Shown: positions 8,797 to 18,726, counted from the stretch's first letter. The stretch is 64,000 bases of DNA from Flavobacterium flevense (GCF_900142775.1 NZ_FRCC01000005.1:124001-188000); one strand, 5' to 3'. Numbers and translations are program-made. The notes: generated by a model not told the origin, from the sequence alone.

Positions 8797-10431
8797 TTGA
8801 ACAAATCACTATATTTCATTTTTTATGCTTTGTTTCTACTTACTTATATTAACGTAAGTGCACAAACACCTAAAAAAATAATCATTGAGCATTCTGATTT
8901 TGCCGATGTAAATCAGGCCGAAATGCCCGATGCTTTTTTACTAACCGGAAATGTAGTAGTAAATCATGACGGTGTAGTATTAACTTGTAATAAAGCCTAT
9001 TATTTTCAAAAAGAAAACTACATAAAAGCCTTTGGAAATGTGCAATTAGTACAAGGTGACACCCTTTATTTAAATAGTAAATACGCTGAATATAACGGAA
9101 ATGTAAAAAAAGCATTTGCAACCGGTGATGCCGTGATGACTTCTCCCGATGCAACTCTTTCTACAGATACTATCAATTTTGACCGGAATGTTCAGGAAGT
9201 TTTTTACAATACTAAAGGAACCATTGTAAACAAAGAAAACACGCTGGTAAGTAAATCCGGCAGGTATTTTGTTGCCGAAAAAAAATTCAAGTTTTTAACC
9301 GAAGTTGTGGTAACAAACCCCAAATATGTCATCAAATCGAATCATTTAGATTACTATAGCAATTCCGGGCATTCTTATCTTTTTGGACCCTCAACGATAA
9401 CAAGTGCAGCCAACTTTATTTATACTGAAAAAGGCTTTTATGACTCCAAAAAAAATCTCGCCCATTTTCTTCGGAAATCGTATATTAAATATGACAACCG
9501 ACTTATAGAAGGTGACAGTTTATATTATGACAGAAATCAGGAATTTGCATCGGCTACGCGAAATGTAAAAATTACCGACTCCATTAACCGAGGTGTTGTA
9601 AAAGGCCATTATGCCGAAATTTTCCAAAAGAAAGATTCGATGTATGTAACCAAAAGAGCCGTTGCTGTTAATTTTGTCGAAAATGACTCTGTTTATATTC
9701 ATGGAAAAAAACTGATGGTGACCGGAAAAGAAGGAAACCGAATTATCAGGGCTTTTAATAATGTTCGTTTTTTCAAAGTTGACATGAGCGGGAAATGTGA
9801 TTCCATTCATTCAAGTTCTAAAGAAGGTCTCACAAAACTCATAGGAAACCCCATTCTTTGGAACGGTGAAAGCCAGATAACCGGAGATATCATGCATCTT
9901 ATTGGAGATAATAAAACACAAAAACTAGACTCGCTCAAAGTACTCAACAATACCTTTATTATTTCTAAGGATACGCTGGGAACGGGTTACAATCAAATAA
10001 AAGGTTTAAATCTGTACGGCAAATTCCTCGAGGGAAAACTCCACGATGTTGATATTGTTAAGAATGCCGAAGTTATTTATTATATGCGAAATGACGATCA
10101 GGAACTCATTGGTATCAATAAAAATGTAAGTAGTAAAATCAATATTCTTTTTGACAAAAATACCATTGAAACAATCACTTTTTTCCAACAGGTTGATGGT
10201 GATATTTTCCCCGAAGACGAACTGGATGAACATGACAGGAAATTCAGAGGATTTAAATGGCGTGGCGACGAAAGAATAAAATCCAAAGACGATATTTTTC
10301 CTGAGGAAGAAAATCAATACAATGATAAGATGATTGAAGAAGCTAAAAAAGATGCTGCGAAGGAAAATGTCCCAATGGAAATCAGAAAAGAAACTTTAGA
10401 TTACGATAAAAAGAAGAAGAAAAAGAAGTAA
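8797..10431 (+). CDS. OstA-like (LptA/LptD N-domain-like) periplasmic protein
   Basis: A 544-residue secreted protein related to the OstA/LptA beta-jellyroll family, whose members form the periplasmic bridge for lipopolysaccharide. Residues 1-22 are a signal peptide ending VSA-Q. The repeated pattern seen at about 30-130 (LTGNVVVNHDG, NKAYYFQKEN, AFGNVQLVQGDTLY, ADA-like turns) is the jellyroll repeat, and similar repeats continue to about 400. The C-terminus is very acidic, then ends in a run of lysines. The start is TTG: a stop codon lies six codons upstream, no ATG precedes the signal peptide, and a good promoter sits just before it. It stands alone, away from other lpt genes. Confidence 0.82.
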   Translation: MNKSLYFIFYALFLLTYINVSAQTPKKIIIEHSDFADVNQAEMPDAFLLTGNVVVNHDGVVLTCNKAYYFQKENYIKAFGNVQLVQGDTLYLNSKYAEYNGNVKKAFATGDAVMTSPDATLSTDTINFDRNVQEVFYNTKGTIVNKENTLVSKSGRYFVAEKKFKFLTEVVVTNPKYVIKSNHLDYYSNSGHSYLFGPSTITSAANFIYTEKGFYDSKKNLAHFLRKSYIKYDNRLIEGDSLYYDRNQEFASATRNVKITDSINRGVVKGHYAEIFQKKDSMYVTKRAVAVNFVENDSVYIHGKKLMVTGKEGNRIIRAFNNVRFFKVDMSGKCDSIHSSSKEGLTKLIGNPILWNGESQITGDIMHLIGDNKTQKLDSLKVLNNTFIISKDTLGTGYNQIKGLNLYGKFLEGKLHDVDIVKNAEVIYYMRNDDQELIGINKNVSSKINILFDKNTIETITFFQQVDGDIFPEDELDEHDRKFRGFKWRGDERIKSKDDIFPEEENQYNDKMIEEAKKDAAKENVPMEIRKETLDYDKKKKKKK

Positions 10432-10517
10432 GCACTGCTTAAAAGTTAGAAGTTAGACTTTAGAAGGCAGACTTGGCAAGTGAATACAACATTAATAATT
10501 AAATAAAACTCCGTGAC

Positions 10518-10548
10518 TTTGCGAAAATCTTTGCGAACTTTGCGGTAA
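10518..10548. repeat. Gene-less copy of the TTTGCG repeat
   Basis: Three TTTGCG words occur in 28 bp. The last 19 bases, TTTGCGAACTTTGCGGTAA (10530-10548), differ by one inserted base from the right inverted repeat of the GxxExxY cassette near 39.34 kb. It lies nine bases before the start of the aminotransferase gene. The preceding spacer also has the short near-repeat AAGTTAGAAGTTAGAC. Confidence 0.65.
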
Positions 10549-10556
10549 AAGTAAAC

Positions 10557-11750
10557 GTGAATAACGACTTTATAAAATACCAGGCACAAACTTCTCCATA
10601 CCCGTTAGGAATGGAAGTTTCTCATGCCATAGGCTCTTATATCTACGATACTAATAATGAAAAATACCTTGATTTTGTTGCCGGCGTTTCGGCATGTACG
10701 TTAGGACATCAGCATCCGGGAGTCAATCAGGCCATAAAAGACCAGTTAGATAAATATTCGCATGTGATGGTTTATGGGGAATATTCACAAAGTCCGGCGG
10801 TGGAATATTGCAAACTCATGGCTTCACTCCTTCCCGCTCCTTTAGAAAAAACGTATTTAGTCAATTCAGGAACCGAGGCAATTGAAGGTTCTTTAAAATT
10901 AGCGCGAAGAGTTACCGGCAGAAGCCAGTTAATTTCCTGCCACAACGCTTATCACGGTAATACTATGGGCTCCATGAGTGTGATGGGATTTGAAGAGCGC
11001 AAACAAGCTTTTCGCCCCTTAATTCCTGATGTTGATTTTATTACTTTTAATAACGAAGCCGATTTAGAAAAAATAACGACTAAAACTGCGGGTATTTTAC
11101 TCGAAACCATTCAGGGTGGCGCTGGATTTATACAACCCCATAATGATTTCCTTAAAAAAGTCCGTGCCCGTTGTACTGAAGTTGGTGCAATGATGATTCT
11201 GGACGAAATTCAGCCCGGTTTTGGGAGAACAGGGAAATTATTTGGATTCCAAAATTACGATGTTGTTCCTGATATTGTGGTCATGGGAAAAGGAATGGGT
11301 GGCGGAATGCCCGTAGGTGCTTTTACAGCATCATCGGCTATGATGGATTTATTAACTGAAAATCCAAAATTAGGACACATAACGACCTTTGGCGGGCATC
11401 CTGTCATTGCGGCAGCCTGTCTGGCTACTTTGAAGGAATTGACCCAAACTAACCTCATGCAGCAAACTTTAGAAAAAGAAAAGCTCTTCAGGTCACTTTT
11501 GGTACACCCTTTGATAAAGGAAATTAGAGGAAAAGGATTGATGCTTGCTGCAATGACAGCAGATGCAACGATCACAAATGAAGTTATTTTAAAATGTCAG
11601 GACAAGGGACTTATATTATTCTGGCTCCTATTTGAAGGATGCGCCATCAGAATTACACCTCCTTTAACCATTTCTAACGAAGAAATACGTGAAGGATGTG
11701 CCATAATACTTGAAGTTATGAACGAAATAATGGCTTCACAAAAAAAATAA
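10557..11750 (+). CDS. Class-III PLP-dependent aminotransferase
   Basis: Fold-type I pyridoxal-phosphate aminotransferase of 397 residues. The substrate/cofactor motifs are present: LVNSGTEAIEGSLKLAR, the CHNAYHGNTMG segment, LDEIQPGFGRTGKLF with the cofactor-ring Asp, and MGKGMGGGMP with Schiff-base Lys245. The closest named groups are acetylornithine/ornithine and 4-aminobutyrate transaminases, but no residue seen here fixes the substrate and no arginine-biosynthesis genes are near. The start is GTG; no upstream in-frame ATG exists between it and the repeat-rich spacer. Confidence 0.88.
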   Translation: MNNDFIKYQAQTSPYPLGMEVSHAIGSYIYDTNNEKYLDFVAGVSACTLGHQHPGVNQAIKDQLDKYSHVMVYGEYSQSPAVEYCKLMASLLPAPLEKTYLVNSGTEAIEGSLKLARRVTGRSQLISCHNAYHGNTMGSMSVMGFEERKQAFRPLIPDVDFITFNNEADLEKITTKTAGILLETIQGGAGFIQPHNDFLKKVRARCTEVGAMMILDEIQPGFGRTGKLFGFQNYDVVPDIVVMGKGMGGGMPVGAFTASSAMMDLLTENPKLGHITTFGGHPVIAAACLATLKELTQTNLMQQTLEKEKLFRSLLVHPLIKEIRGKGLMLAAMTADATITNEVILKCQDKGLILFWLLFEGCAIRITPPLTISNEEIREGCAIILEVMNEIMASQKK

Positions 11751-11835
11751 ATACAACACTACAATTAACTTAATTCCTTTTGTTAATTAAATTGTTCACA
11801 ATAATTCATTTTTTTCTTCAAAAATAACATTAAGG

Positions 11836-13272
11836 ATGCCTAACTTTAAGCTAGGCCAAATTCTAAAAACAGAAAGTATGCAACTAAGCAACGAAGAAGA
11901 AGATTATAACTTATCTCTATCTAAATTTGAGTCCATGTTGAAAACCAACAAAGTACTCTTTTTTGACTCTGAAGAATTTGAAGAAATCATACTTCATTAT
12001 CTCGATATAGGTAAGGCCGCTTTAGCAAAAAAAGCGCTTAAATTAGCATTAGACCAACACCCTAAGTCTACTGGCTTAAAGCTTGTTCAGGTTGAAATGC
12101 TGGTTTATGACAACAAATTGGATATAGCTGAGAAATTACTCAACGAGCTATATGCCATTGAACCGAACAATGAAGAAATTTACATTCAAAAGGCTAACAT
12201 CTACTCTAAAAGAGACCAGCATGAAAAAGCTGTTGAATTACTGAAAATTGCTTTACAATACACTGATGATTATGCCGATGTGTATAATTTAATAGGTATG
12301 GAGTATCTTTTTATGGATAATCTTGAGTTAGCTAAAGAGAGTTTTATCAAATGTCTGGAAGAAGATATTGAAGATCAGTCTGCTTTATACAATGTAGTGT
12401 ACTGCTTTGAGTTTTTAGATCAAAACGAAGAAGCCATTAGCTATCTGGATAATTATATTGATAAAAATCCTTATAGCGAAATTGCCTGGCATCAAAAAGG
12501 GCGCTTGCATTACGGACTTAAAGATTATGAAAATGCCATTCGTGCCTTTGATTATGCGACACTCATAGACGATGAATTCTTAGGTGCTTTTATGGAAAAA
12601 GCCAAAGCTTTAGAGCGTTTGGAAAAATACAATGAAGCCATCGAAAGCTATAACAGAACGATTGAATTAGACGATGCCACTTCGTATGCCTTGCTTCGAA
12701 TTGGTAAATGTTATGAAAAATTAGGAAATAAAGTATTAGCACTTAAATTTTATAATGAAACAGTACATGAAGATCCACTGCTGGATAAAGGATGGATTGC
12801 TATTACTGATTTCTATTTGCGTGAGCAAAATTACCAAAAAGCACTTTTTTATGTCAATAAAGCGTTAGCAATTGACAATCAAAATCGTTTGTACTGGAAA
12901 AGATATGCTAATATCAACAAGCAGATGAACTTTTTTGAAGAAGCTGAATTTGGTTTCAGAAAAGCAGTTGAATTTGGTGATACCGAACTGGATACCTGGT
13001 TATTCTGGGTAGATATCTTGCAGTTTTTAGGCGAATTCGAAAGTGCTATTCATACTTTATTGCAGGCTGCCGATTATTTCCCGGAAGAAAATGAAATAGA
13101 ATACCGTTTAGCGGGTCTTTATTTTATGATTCAGGACAACAGAAAAGCCAAATTCCATTTAAGTAATGCACTTCGATTGAATTTTGATAATTATATCCTG
13201 ATTGAAGATTTATTTCCTGTAGTCTGGGCAAAAAAGATGGTGCAAAATTATATCGAAAAACATAAAAAATAA
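11836..13272 (+). CDS. Tetratricopeptide-repeat protein
   Basis: A 478-residue protein made almost wholly of TPR helix pairs, about eleven to twelve of them from residue 55 onward, with typical positions such as the pattern A..Y...IELD and W...G. No signal peptide or membrane segment is visible, so it should be a cytoplasmic scaffold or assembly factor; partners are unknown. Two starts are possible: the ATG used here, or an internal ATG 14 codons later giving MQLSNEEED, a more typical start that may be the real one. It is two bases upstream of aroE and probably cotranscribed. Confidence 0.85.
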   Translation: MPNFKLGQILKTESMQLSNEEEDYNLSLSKFESMLKTNKVLFFDSEEFEEIILHYLDIGKAALAKKALKLALDQHPKSTGLKLVQVEMLVYDNKLDIAEKLLNELYAIEPNNEEIYIQKANIYSKRDQHEKAVELLKIALQYTDDYADVYNLIGMEYLFMDNLELAKESFIKCLEEDIEDQSALYNVVYCFEFLDQNEEAISYLDNYIDKNPYSEIAWHQKGRLHYGLKDYENAIRAFDYATLIDDEFLGAFMEKAKALERLEKYNEAIESYNRTIELDDATSYALLRIGKCYEKLGNKVLALKFYNETVHEDPLLDKGWIAITDFYLREQNYQKALFYVNKALAIDNQNRLYWKRYANINKQMNFFEEAEFGFRKAVEFGDTELDTWLFWVDILQFLGEFESAIHTLLQAADYFPEENEIEYRLAGLYFMIQDNRKAKFHLSNALRLNFDNYILIEDLFPVVWAKKMVQNYIEKHKK

Positions 13273-13274
13273 TA

Positions 13275-14024
13275 ATGACCCACAATTCAAGAAAACGCTT
13301 CGGTTTACTGGGGCGTAATATCAGTTATTCCTTTTCTAAAGGCCATTTTACAACTAAATTCGAAAAAGAAAAATACCAGGGATATACCTACGAAAATTTT
13401 GATATTCAGGAAATCTCAGCATTTCCTGAAATCATTAAAAACACAGAACATTTAAAAGGCTTGAATGTTACTATTCCGTATAAAGAAGAAGTCATTCCGT
13501 TTTTAGACAAATTATCTAAGAAAGCAACTAAAATTGGTGCTGTAAATACCATTAAAATCACTAAAAAAGGAAAGCTGAAAGGCTACAACACCGACTATTT
13601 TGGTTTTTTAAAATCTTTAAAACCGCTGTTACAACCGCATCATAAAAAAGCATTGATTCTGGGAACAGGTGGTGCTTCTAAAGGGGTTGCTTTTGCATTA
13701 GAGGAATTAGGAATAGGATATACTTTCGTTTCCAGAAATGCATCTGAAAAAGCGATTGATTACAGTCAGCTCAATGCGGATACATTTCAGGAGTACCAAA
13801 TTATTATAAACTCTACTCCTATTGGCACAAGCCCTAATATCGAAGCCTGTCCTGATATTCCTTATGCTTTTTTTACAGAAAAACACATCGCTTACGATTT
13901 AATTTACAATCCGGCTGAAACCCAATTTCTAAAAAATGCCAAAGAAAAAGGAGCTCAGATAAAAAATGGCTTGGATATGCTTATTTTTCAGGCCGAAAAG
14001 GCTTGGGAAATTTGGAACAAATAA
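13275..14024 (+). CDS. aroE: Shikimate dehydrogenase
   Basis: NADP-dependent shikimate dehydrogenase (249 residues) of the shikimate pathway to aromatic amino acids. Substrate-binding motifs SYSFSKGHF near residue 17 (normally SxSxxxHN), NVTIPYK with the catalytic Lys, GAVNT and NTD are all present, followed by the nucleotide loop GTGGASKG and NSTPIG. Slightly shorter than E. coli AroE but normal for Bacteroidetes. It follows the TPR gene with a 2-bp gap and ends at a clear terminator. Confidence 0.95.
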   Translation: MTHNSRKRFGLLGRNISYSFSKGHFTTKFEKEKYQGYTYENFDIQEISAFPEIIKNTEHLKGLNVTIPYKEEVIPFLDKLSKKATKIGAVNTIKITKKGKLKGYNTDYFGFLKSLKPLLQPHHKKALILGTGGASKGVAFALEELGIGYTFVSRNASEKAIDYSQLNADTFQEYQIIINSTPIGTSPNIEACPDIPYAFFTEKHIAYDLIYNPAETQFLKNAKEKGAQIKNGLDMLIFQAEKAWEIWNK

Positions 14025-14078
14025 AGACATTTCCTTCCGTTTCTATTCGTTTCAATACGATAGCAACTAATAATCCTT

Positions 14079-14120
14079 ATCCACGAAGTTCCTGAAAAAA
14101 AAGGGCTTCGTGGATTTTTT
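14079..14120 (+). terminator. Terminator of the TPR-aroE operon
   Basis: A perfect 10-bp stem ATCCACGAAG/CTTCGTGGAT (14079-14088 with 14106-14115) is followed by a T run, 55 bp after the aroE stop. Confidence 0.88.
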
Positions 14121-14135
14121 TTAAAATACAACACA

Positions 14136-15593
14136 ATGAAAAAACAACTCCTTCTATTTTTAAGCGCATTCTTTATTATTACATCCAGTCTTTTTGCCCA
14201 AATAACACTCCCTAAAATTCTGGGACACAATATGGTTTTGCAGCGGGATAAAAAAGTAGCTATTTGGGGAACTGCCACTGCGGGCGAAAAAATAACAGTC
14301 GCTTTTTCTAAGCAAATTAAAACTGCTGTTACAGACAATTCCGGAAACTGGTTAGTGTATTTAAACCCACTAACAGCTTCCTTCACACCACGCGAAATGA
14401 CTATTAAAGGTAAAAACACCATTGTGTTAAAAAACATTCTGGTAGGCGAAGTATGGCTTTGTTCAGGACAGTCTAACATGGAGTTTGCCATGCGTAAATA
14501 CAGCAAATATGATTCACTGGCAAAAGGATACAAACCGCCTGTTGACGATTTAAATACTGCTGATAATCCTAATATCCGTATTTTTCTTGATCGGCGAAAA
14601 TACATGGAACCAAGTCCGGAACATTTGGGTTGGGATAGCGCCATGGGACGACCATTAGTTGATTTTTCGGCTGTTGGTTATTATTTTGCTAAAGATTTGT
14701 ATGCCAAATTAAAAGTACCCATCGGAATGATATCCGCAGCAGTGCCCGGAAGCCGCATTGAACCCTGGATTCAGGCATCAAAATTAGAAATAGAGTCCCA
14801 GCTAAAAAACGGCCAGATTCTGGACAAACTTAGCAGCGACGGCGGCGATCCCGGAAAATTTTATGATACCATGATTCAGCCGTTAATTCCGTATACTTTC
14901 AAAGGATTTTTATGGTATCAGGGAGAGTCAAATTGTTTTCTAAATGAAGATATTCGGTATGCCTATAAGTTTAAAACATTAATTGAAAGTTGGCGTAGTG
15001 ACTGGAAAGATAAAAAACTTCCTTTTTACTTTGTACAAATAGCTCCCTACATTTATTCTGAAGCAAAAGATGCTCGCACTCATACCACTGAAAATCTTCC
15101 TGAATTTTGGGAATCACAGGCACTGGTATTAAATTTACAAAATACAGCCATGGTTACCATTACCGATTTAGTTGAAAAAACCACCGATTTACATCCGGGA
15201 AACAAATGGAAAATAGGGCATCGATTGAGTCTTGTTTCTTTAAATAAAGCGTACGGACAAAAAAATGTCGTTTGTTCAGGTCCCGTTTACCAAAAAATGA
15301 AAACTATTGACAATACTATTGAAATCACTTTTTCTAACACTGGTAGCGGCTTAGCCTCTCGTGATAAAAAAGCACTTAGCTGGTTTACTATTGCAGGAGC
15401 CGACAAGGAATTTGTTCCGGCAAAAGCAATTATAGAAGGTGATAAAGTTATTGTTTCGGCTGCCGGAGTTCAACATCCGTATTATGTGCGATTTGGCTGG
15501 CATGAAACCGCTCAATCTAATTTTATAAACAAAGAAGGACTTCCTGCCGTTCCTTTCAGAACTGATAATCCGTGGGAGAAACTCTTTAAATAA
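14136..15593 (+). CDS. Secreted sialate O-acetylesterase-like SGNH hydrolase
   Basis: A 485-residue exported esterase with a signal peptide ending SLFA-Q (about residue 22). The SGNH catalytic blocks are visible: CSGQSNMEF with the nucleophile Ser near residue 113, WYQGESN for the oxyanion/Asn block, and DLHPGNK near 351 carrying the catalytic Asp and His. The N-terminal 100 residues are beta-rich, as in this family. Members remove O-acetyl groups from sialic acids or plant cell-wall polysaccharides. The nearby beta-helix pectinesterase-like gene favours a polysaccharide substrate, but no sialic-acid or xylan genes are in view. Confidence 0.87.
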   Translation: MKKQLLLFLSAFFIITSSLFAQITLPKILGHNMVLQRDKKVAIWGTATAGEKITVAFSKQIKTAVTDNSGNWLVYLNPLTASFTPREMTIKGKNTIVLKNILVGEVWLCSGQSNMEFAMRKYSKYDSLAKGYKPPVDDLNTADNPNIRIFLDRRKYMEPSPEHLGWDSAMGRPLVDFSAVGYYFAKDLYAKLKVPIGMISAAVPGSRIEPWIQASKLEIESQLKNGQILDKLSSDGGDPGKFYDTMIQPLIPYTFKGFLWYQGESNCFLNEDIRYAYKFKTLIESWRSDWKDKKLPFYFVQIAPYIYSEAKDARTHTTENLPEFWESQALVLNLQNTAMVTITDLVEKTTDLHPGNKWKIGHRLSLVSLNKAYGQKNVVCSGPVYQKMKTIDNTIEITFSNTGSGLASRDKKALSWFTIAGADKEFVPAKAIIEGDKVIVSAAGVQHPYYVRFGWHETAQSNFINKEGLPAVPFRTDNPWEKLFK

Positions 15594-15732
15594 AACAGTC
15601 TGCAATTTTTTTATCAGAAACACATGCGAATACTAAAACAATCCAGGACTAAAATGTAACACACATACAGCAAACGCTTTATAACTTTACTTATACTCAA
15701 AAATATTCAAAGTATAATTAAAAATAAAAGCC

Positions 15733-16041
15733 ATGGAAAATTCTGAATACAAAAAAGATGGAACGGAAAATGAAATCGAAAGAAAATTAAATGAATTAGA
15801 TTATCCTGCCAATGAAGACATTTACAATCAGGAAGAGAAAGTAAAAAATATCAATTTAAATACTATCAATACTGAAAATGGGATTGATCTCGAAGCGAAC
15901 GAAAACAGTTTAAACATCGAGAAAGACAATAAACCCGGAGATAATCTGGACGTTCCGGGTAGTGAACTTGATGACGCTCAGGAAGAAATTGGATCAGAAG
16001 ACGAAGAAAACAATTATTACAGTCAAGGTGATAATCAATAA
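15733..16041 (+). CDS. Small acidic hypothetical protein
   Basis: A 102-residue highly acidic protein rich in Asp, Glu and Asn, with no cysteine, signal peptide or membrane segment and low sequence complexity, so it is probably disordered. I recognise no domain. The ATG at the start is preceded by a well-spaced purine stretch, and the gene is closed by its own terminator, which supports it being real. A near-consensus -7 word TAACTTTA lies about 50 bp upstream. It may be a cytoplasmic stress or general protein of the kind often seen in Flavobacterium, but no function can be given. Confidence 0.65.
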   Translation: MENSEYKKDGTENEIERKLNELDYPANEDIYNQEEKVKNINLNTINTENGIDLEANENSLNIEKDNKPGDNLDVPGSELDDAQEEIGSEDEENNYYSQGDNQ

Positions 16042-16061
16042 AACAGACTATTACCTTTTTT

Positions 16062-16087
16062 AAGTCCTGCTTTGGCGGGACTTTTTT
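16062..16087 (+). terminator. Terminator of the small acidic protein gene
   Basis: A 9-bp stem with one G-U pair (16062-16070 with 16075-16083), a 4-base loop and a T run, 20 bp after the stop codon. Confidence 0.9.
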
Positions 16088-16203
16088 GTTCAGTAATTGA
16101 AAGCAATTTATGGTTTACTAAAAATCTACTATATTTACGATTAGCCAGACAGCATTAAAACAGCTATACTGTTTGCATTTAATTCCTAAAAGAAATACGG
16201 ATT

Positions 16204-18726
16204 ATGAAAAAAACTGTTTTTTGTACTTTTTTGCTACTATTTTTCCTGATAGTAAAGGGACAGGAAAAAATTACATACCAATCTCTTGATAGTAAAAACC
16301 CAATTAAATTTAACGGAAAGTCGATTGTTTATAAAGGAAAAACTATTGAATTGGGTCCAAAATCTTTTTTCATAGACCGAGAATTAACAGATGCTCAAAC
16401 AGCCAGATATCCTTATGTTTATAATTCGGTTAACGAAGCTGTTAAGCATCTCACTGATGGAAATGAGACGGAACCAATGACATTATTTATAGCTCCGAAT
16501 GTATACTGGATTGACAATCCGGATGATCCCGAAATTAGAAAACCCGAAGACAATGGCAGTGTTCCTTATGGATTAATTATAAAATGCGAATGGCTAAAAT
16601 TCTATGGTCTTACTGATAATCCTGAAAACGTAGTACTGGCAGCTAATCGGGGACAAACCATTGGTGCTGTTGGTAATTTTACGTTATTTAAATTTTCCGG
16701 ACAAGGTACCAGTTCTGAAAATATTACTTTTGGGAATTACTGTAATGTAGATTTAAACTTTCCTTTAAAACCAGCATTAAACAGAACAAAACGGGCTTCG
16801 GCAATTGTTCAGGCACAGTTGATTCATTGTGATGGGGACAAAATTGTAGCTCGCAACACCCGCTTTATCAGTCGGCTTAACCTTTGTCCGTTTGTGGGCG
16901 GTAAAAGAGTCCTTTTTGACCGCTGCCATTTTGAATCTACTGACGATGCACTGTGCGGAACCGCTGTTTATCTCAACTGCACGCTGGATTTTTATAGCTC
17001 CAAACCTTTTTACTGGACGCGCGGTACAGGAGCTGTTTTTCTTAATTGTGACATAAAATCATTTACTTCAGGAAATCAGTTTTTCACAAAAGCCAATGGA
17101 CAAGTTGCTGTTATTGACACTCGTTTTTCGGCAGAAAATACTATTTATTTGGGATGGAACGATAATATTCCTAAAGAAACCCGGAATTATCAATATCAAG
17201 TAAGCCTCAATAACAATCCGGTTTTTATCGAAAAAAAGAATCCCGCCTCTACTGTAGACATGAGTAATCTTGCTGTTCTTGATGCGTATCGTTTTAATTT
17301 TAACGGAAAAACCATTTACAATACTTATAACCTTTTAGCAGCTGATGATAACTGGGATCCCATGCAGCTAAAAAATACCGTTTTGGCTGCTGAAAAAGAA
17401 AATCAGAAAAAATACACGCAGCTTCCAACCCAACTACTAATTAGTTCGTCCCAAAATGCTATAGAAACCAACAAAGATAAAGCGGTCTTAAAAGCAACCG
17501 TAAACCGTTTTGGCAATTATGAATTAAAAGGAGAAAAAATAATCTGGTCTTTGGAAGACAAAGACACAACCTTTGTAAGTTTGAAACCAAATAAGGATGG
17601 AAGCGAATGCGAAGTGATTCCTAATAATTCTAAGAACGAAGTACAAACGATACTTATAACTGCAAAAACGGCTTCCGGTTTAGAAGCGGCTACTGTGATT
17701 GATGTGGCTCCGCCAAAACTAGCCAGCCCCTCATTTGCAAAAGCACCACAACTTTCGAAAATAAATAACGGAATAATTACTTTGAAATACCAGATTGACA
17801 GTTCTTTTAAAGATGAATCTCAGGTAAACTGGTACCGCTGTTCAGATAGTACAGGAAAAAATGCTATTGAAATTTTGGTTTCAAGAGATAATGTCCCGCT
17901 TGTAAGCTATCCGCTTACTATAAATGACACAGGATATTACATTATGGCTTCGGTGGCTCCAAAACACATCCGGAGTGATGCCGGAAAAGCTTTCACTGTA
18001 ATTACACCAAAACCCATTTCGAGCCGGGATATTACTGCTGACAGCAATATTCTTTCCACTGATTTCAAAAACAGTTCGACTAAAAACCAACTCGCCATTA
18101 TTCCGGGATTTTGGACATTTGCTCCATTGGAACAAGAAAAAAATGGTACTCCTTCGAATCTTAAAGATGTTTGGTATTATGGCGAAGGGATTGATGGTGC
18201 CAATAATAAACGTGGCCTTTTACAAACAGGACGCACCGGAAAACTGCTTTATACCGCAGCTAAAAGAGACTATACTGATATGAAACTTATTCTGGACGTA
18301 ACGCCTTTTAAAACTGCCGGTCAAGGCTTTAGTGTCGCGCATATGTACATGGATGTACTGATAAAGTACAATCCGGAAACCCAAAGTGGTTATGGGCTGC
18401 GTTTGATTAGAACCACAAAGCACCACGATGCCGTAGATTGTATTTTATTAGAATATAAAAATGGAGTTGCTACTGAAATAAGCAAAGCCGTAACCACCAA
18501 TGCTTTTAACGGAGATTGTACCATTACTATGGAAATAAAAGCGAATCAATTCATGGCAAAAGTATCCAACAGCAGTTCGACTGTGAAAAAAGCAACTACT
18601 GACGGGGTTTATCCAGAAGCTATGTTAGATGCAATTATTCAGCCTGGTGTTTCAGGGAATTTTGGAATTCTTTATAACGGTGGTTCTCCAACAATGATTA
18701 ATGAAATCCATGCAGAATGGAAATAA
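16204..18726 (+). CDS. Secreted beta-helix protein, pectinesterase-like
   Basis: An 840-residue exported protein with a signal peptide ending VKG-Q near residue 19. Residues 60-350 read as a right-handed parallel beta-helix, with stacked short strands and Asn/Cys turns (for example VFLNCDIKSF, VLFDRCHFES), most like CE8 pectin methylesterases. Classical QDT/DFIFG-type catalytic segments were not clearly identified, so activity is uncertain. Residues about 390-600 look like two Ig-like modules and 620-840 like a concanavalin-type beta sandwich. It shares the region with the SGNH esterase, suggesting de-esterification of a plant or algal polysaccharide. No SusC/SusD pair is nearby. A terminator follows. 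Confidence 0.68.
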   Translation: MKKTVFCTFLLLFFLIVKGQEKITYQSLDSKNPIKFNGKSIVYKGKTIELGPKSFFIDRELTDAQTARYPYVYNSVNEAVKHLTDGNETEPMTLFIAPNVYWIDNPDDPEIRKPEDNGSVPYGLIIKCEWLKFYGLTDNPENVVLAANRGQTIGAVGNFTLFKFSGQGTSSENITFGNYCNVDLNFPLKPALNRTKRASAIVQAQLIHCDGDKIVARNTRFISRLNLCPFVGGKRVLFDRCHFESTDDALCGTAVYLNCTLDFYSSKPFYWTRGTGAVFLNCDIKSFTSGNQFFTKANGQVAVIDTRFSAENTIYLGWNDNIPKETRNYQYQVSLNNNPVFIEKKNPASTVDMSNLAVLDAYRFNFNGKTIYNTYNLLAADDNWDPMQLKNTVLAAEKENQKKYTQLPTQLLISSSQNAIETNKDKAVLKATVNRFGNYELKGEKIIWSLEDKDTTFVSLKPNKDGSECEVIPNNSKNEVQTILITAKTASGLEAATVIDVAPPKLASPSFAKAPQLSKINNGIITLKYQIDSSFKDESQVNWYRCSDSTGKNAIEILVSRDNVPLVSYPLTINDTGYYIMASVAPKHIRSDAGKAFTVITPKPISSRDITADSNILSTDFKNSSTKNQLAIIPGFWTFAPLEQEKNGTPSNLKDVWYYGEGIDGANNKRGLLQTGRTGKLLYTAAKRDYTDMKLILDVTPFKTAGQGFSVAHMYMDVLIKYNPETQSGYGLRLIRTTKHHDAVDCILLEYKNGVATEISKAVTTNAFNGDCTITMEIKANQFMAKVSNSSSTVKKATTDGVYPEAMLDAIIQPGVSGNFGILYNGGSPTMINEIHAEWK

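Noticed and set aside
14076..14090. DnaA-box-like TTATCCACG
   Set aside because: A single copy with one mismatch that forms part of the aroE terminator stem; no cluster or dnaA gene nearby.
13988..14644. A 218-codon minus-strand frame across the aroE end and the esterase start
   Set aside because: It is antisense to two clear genes with signal-peptide and catalytic motifs, and its product shows no domain.
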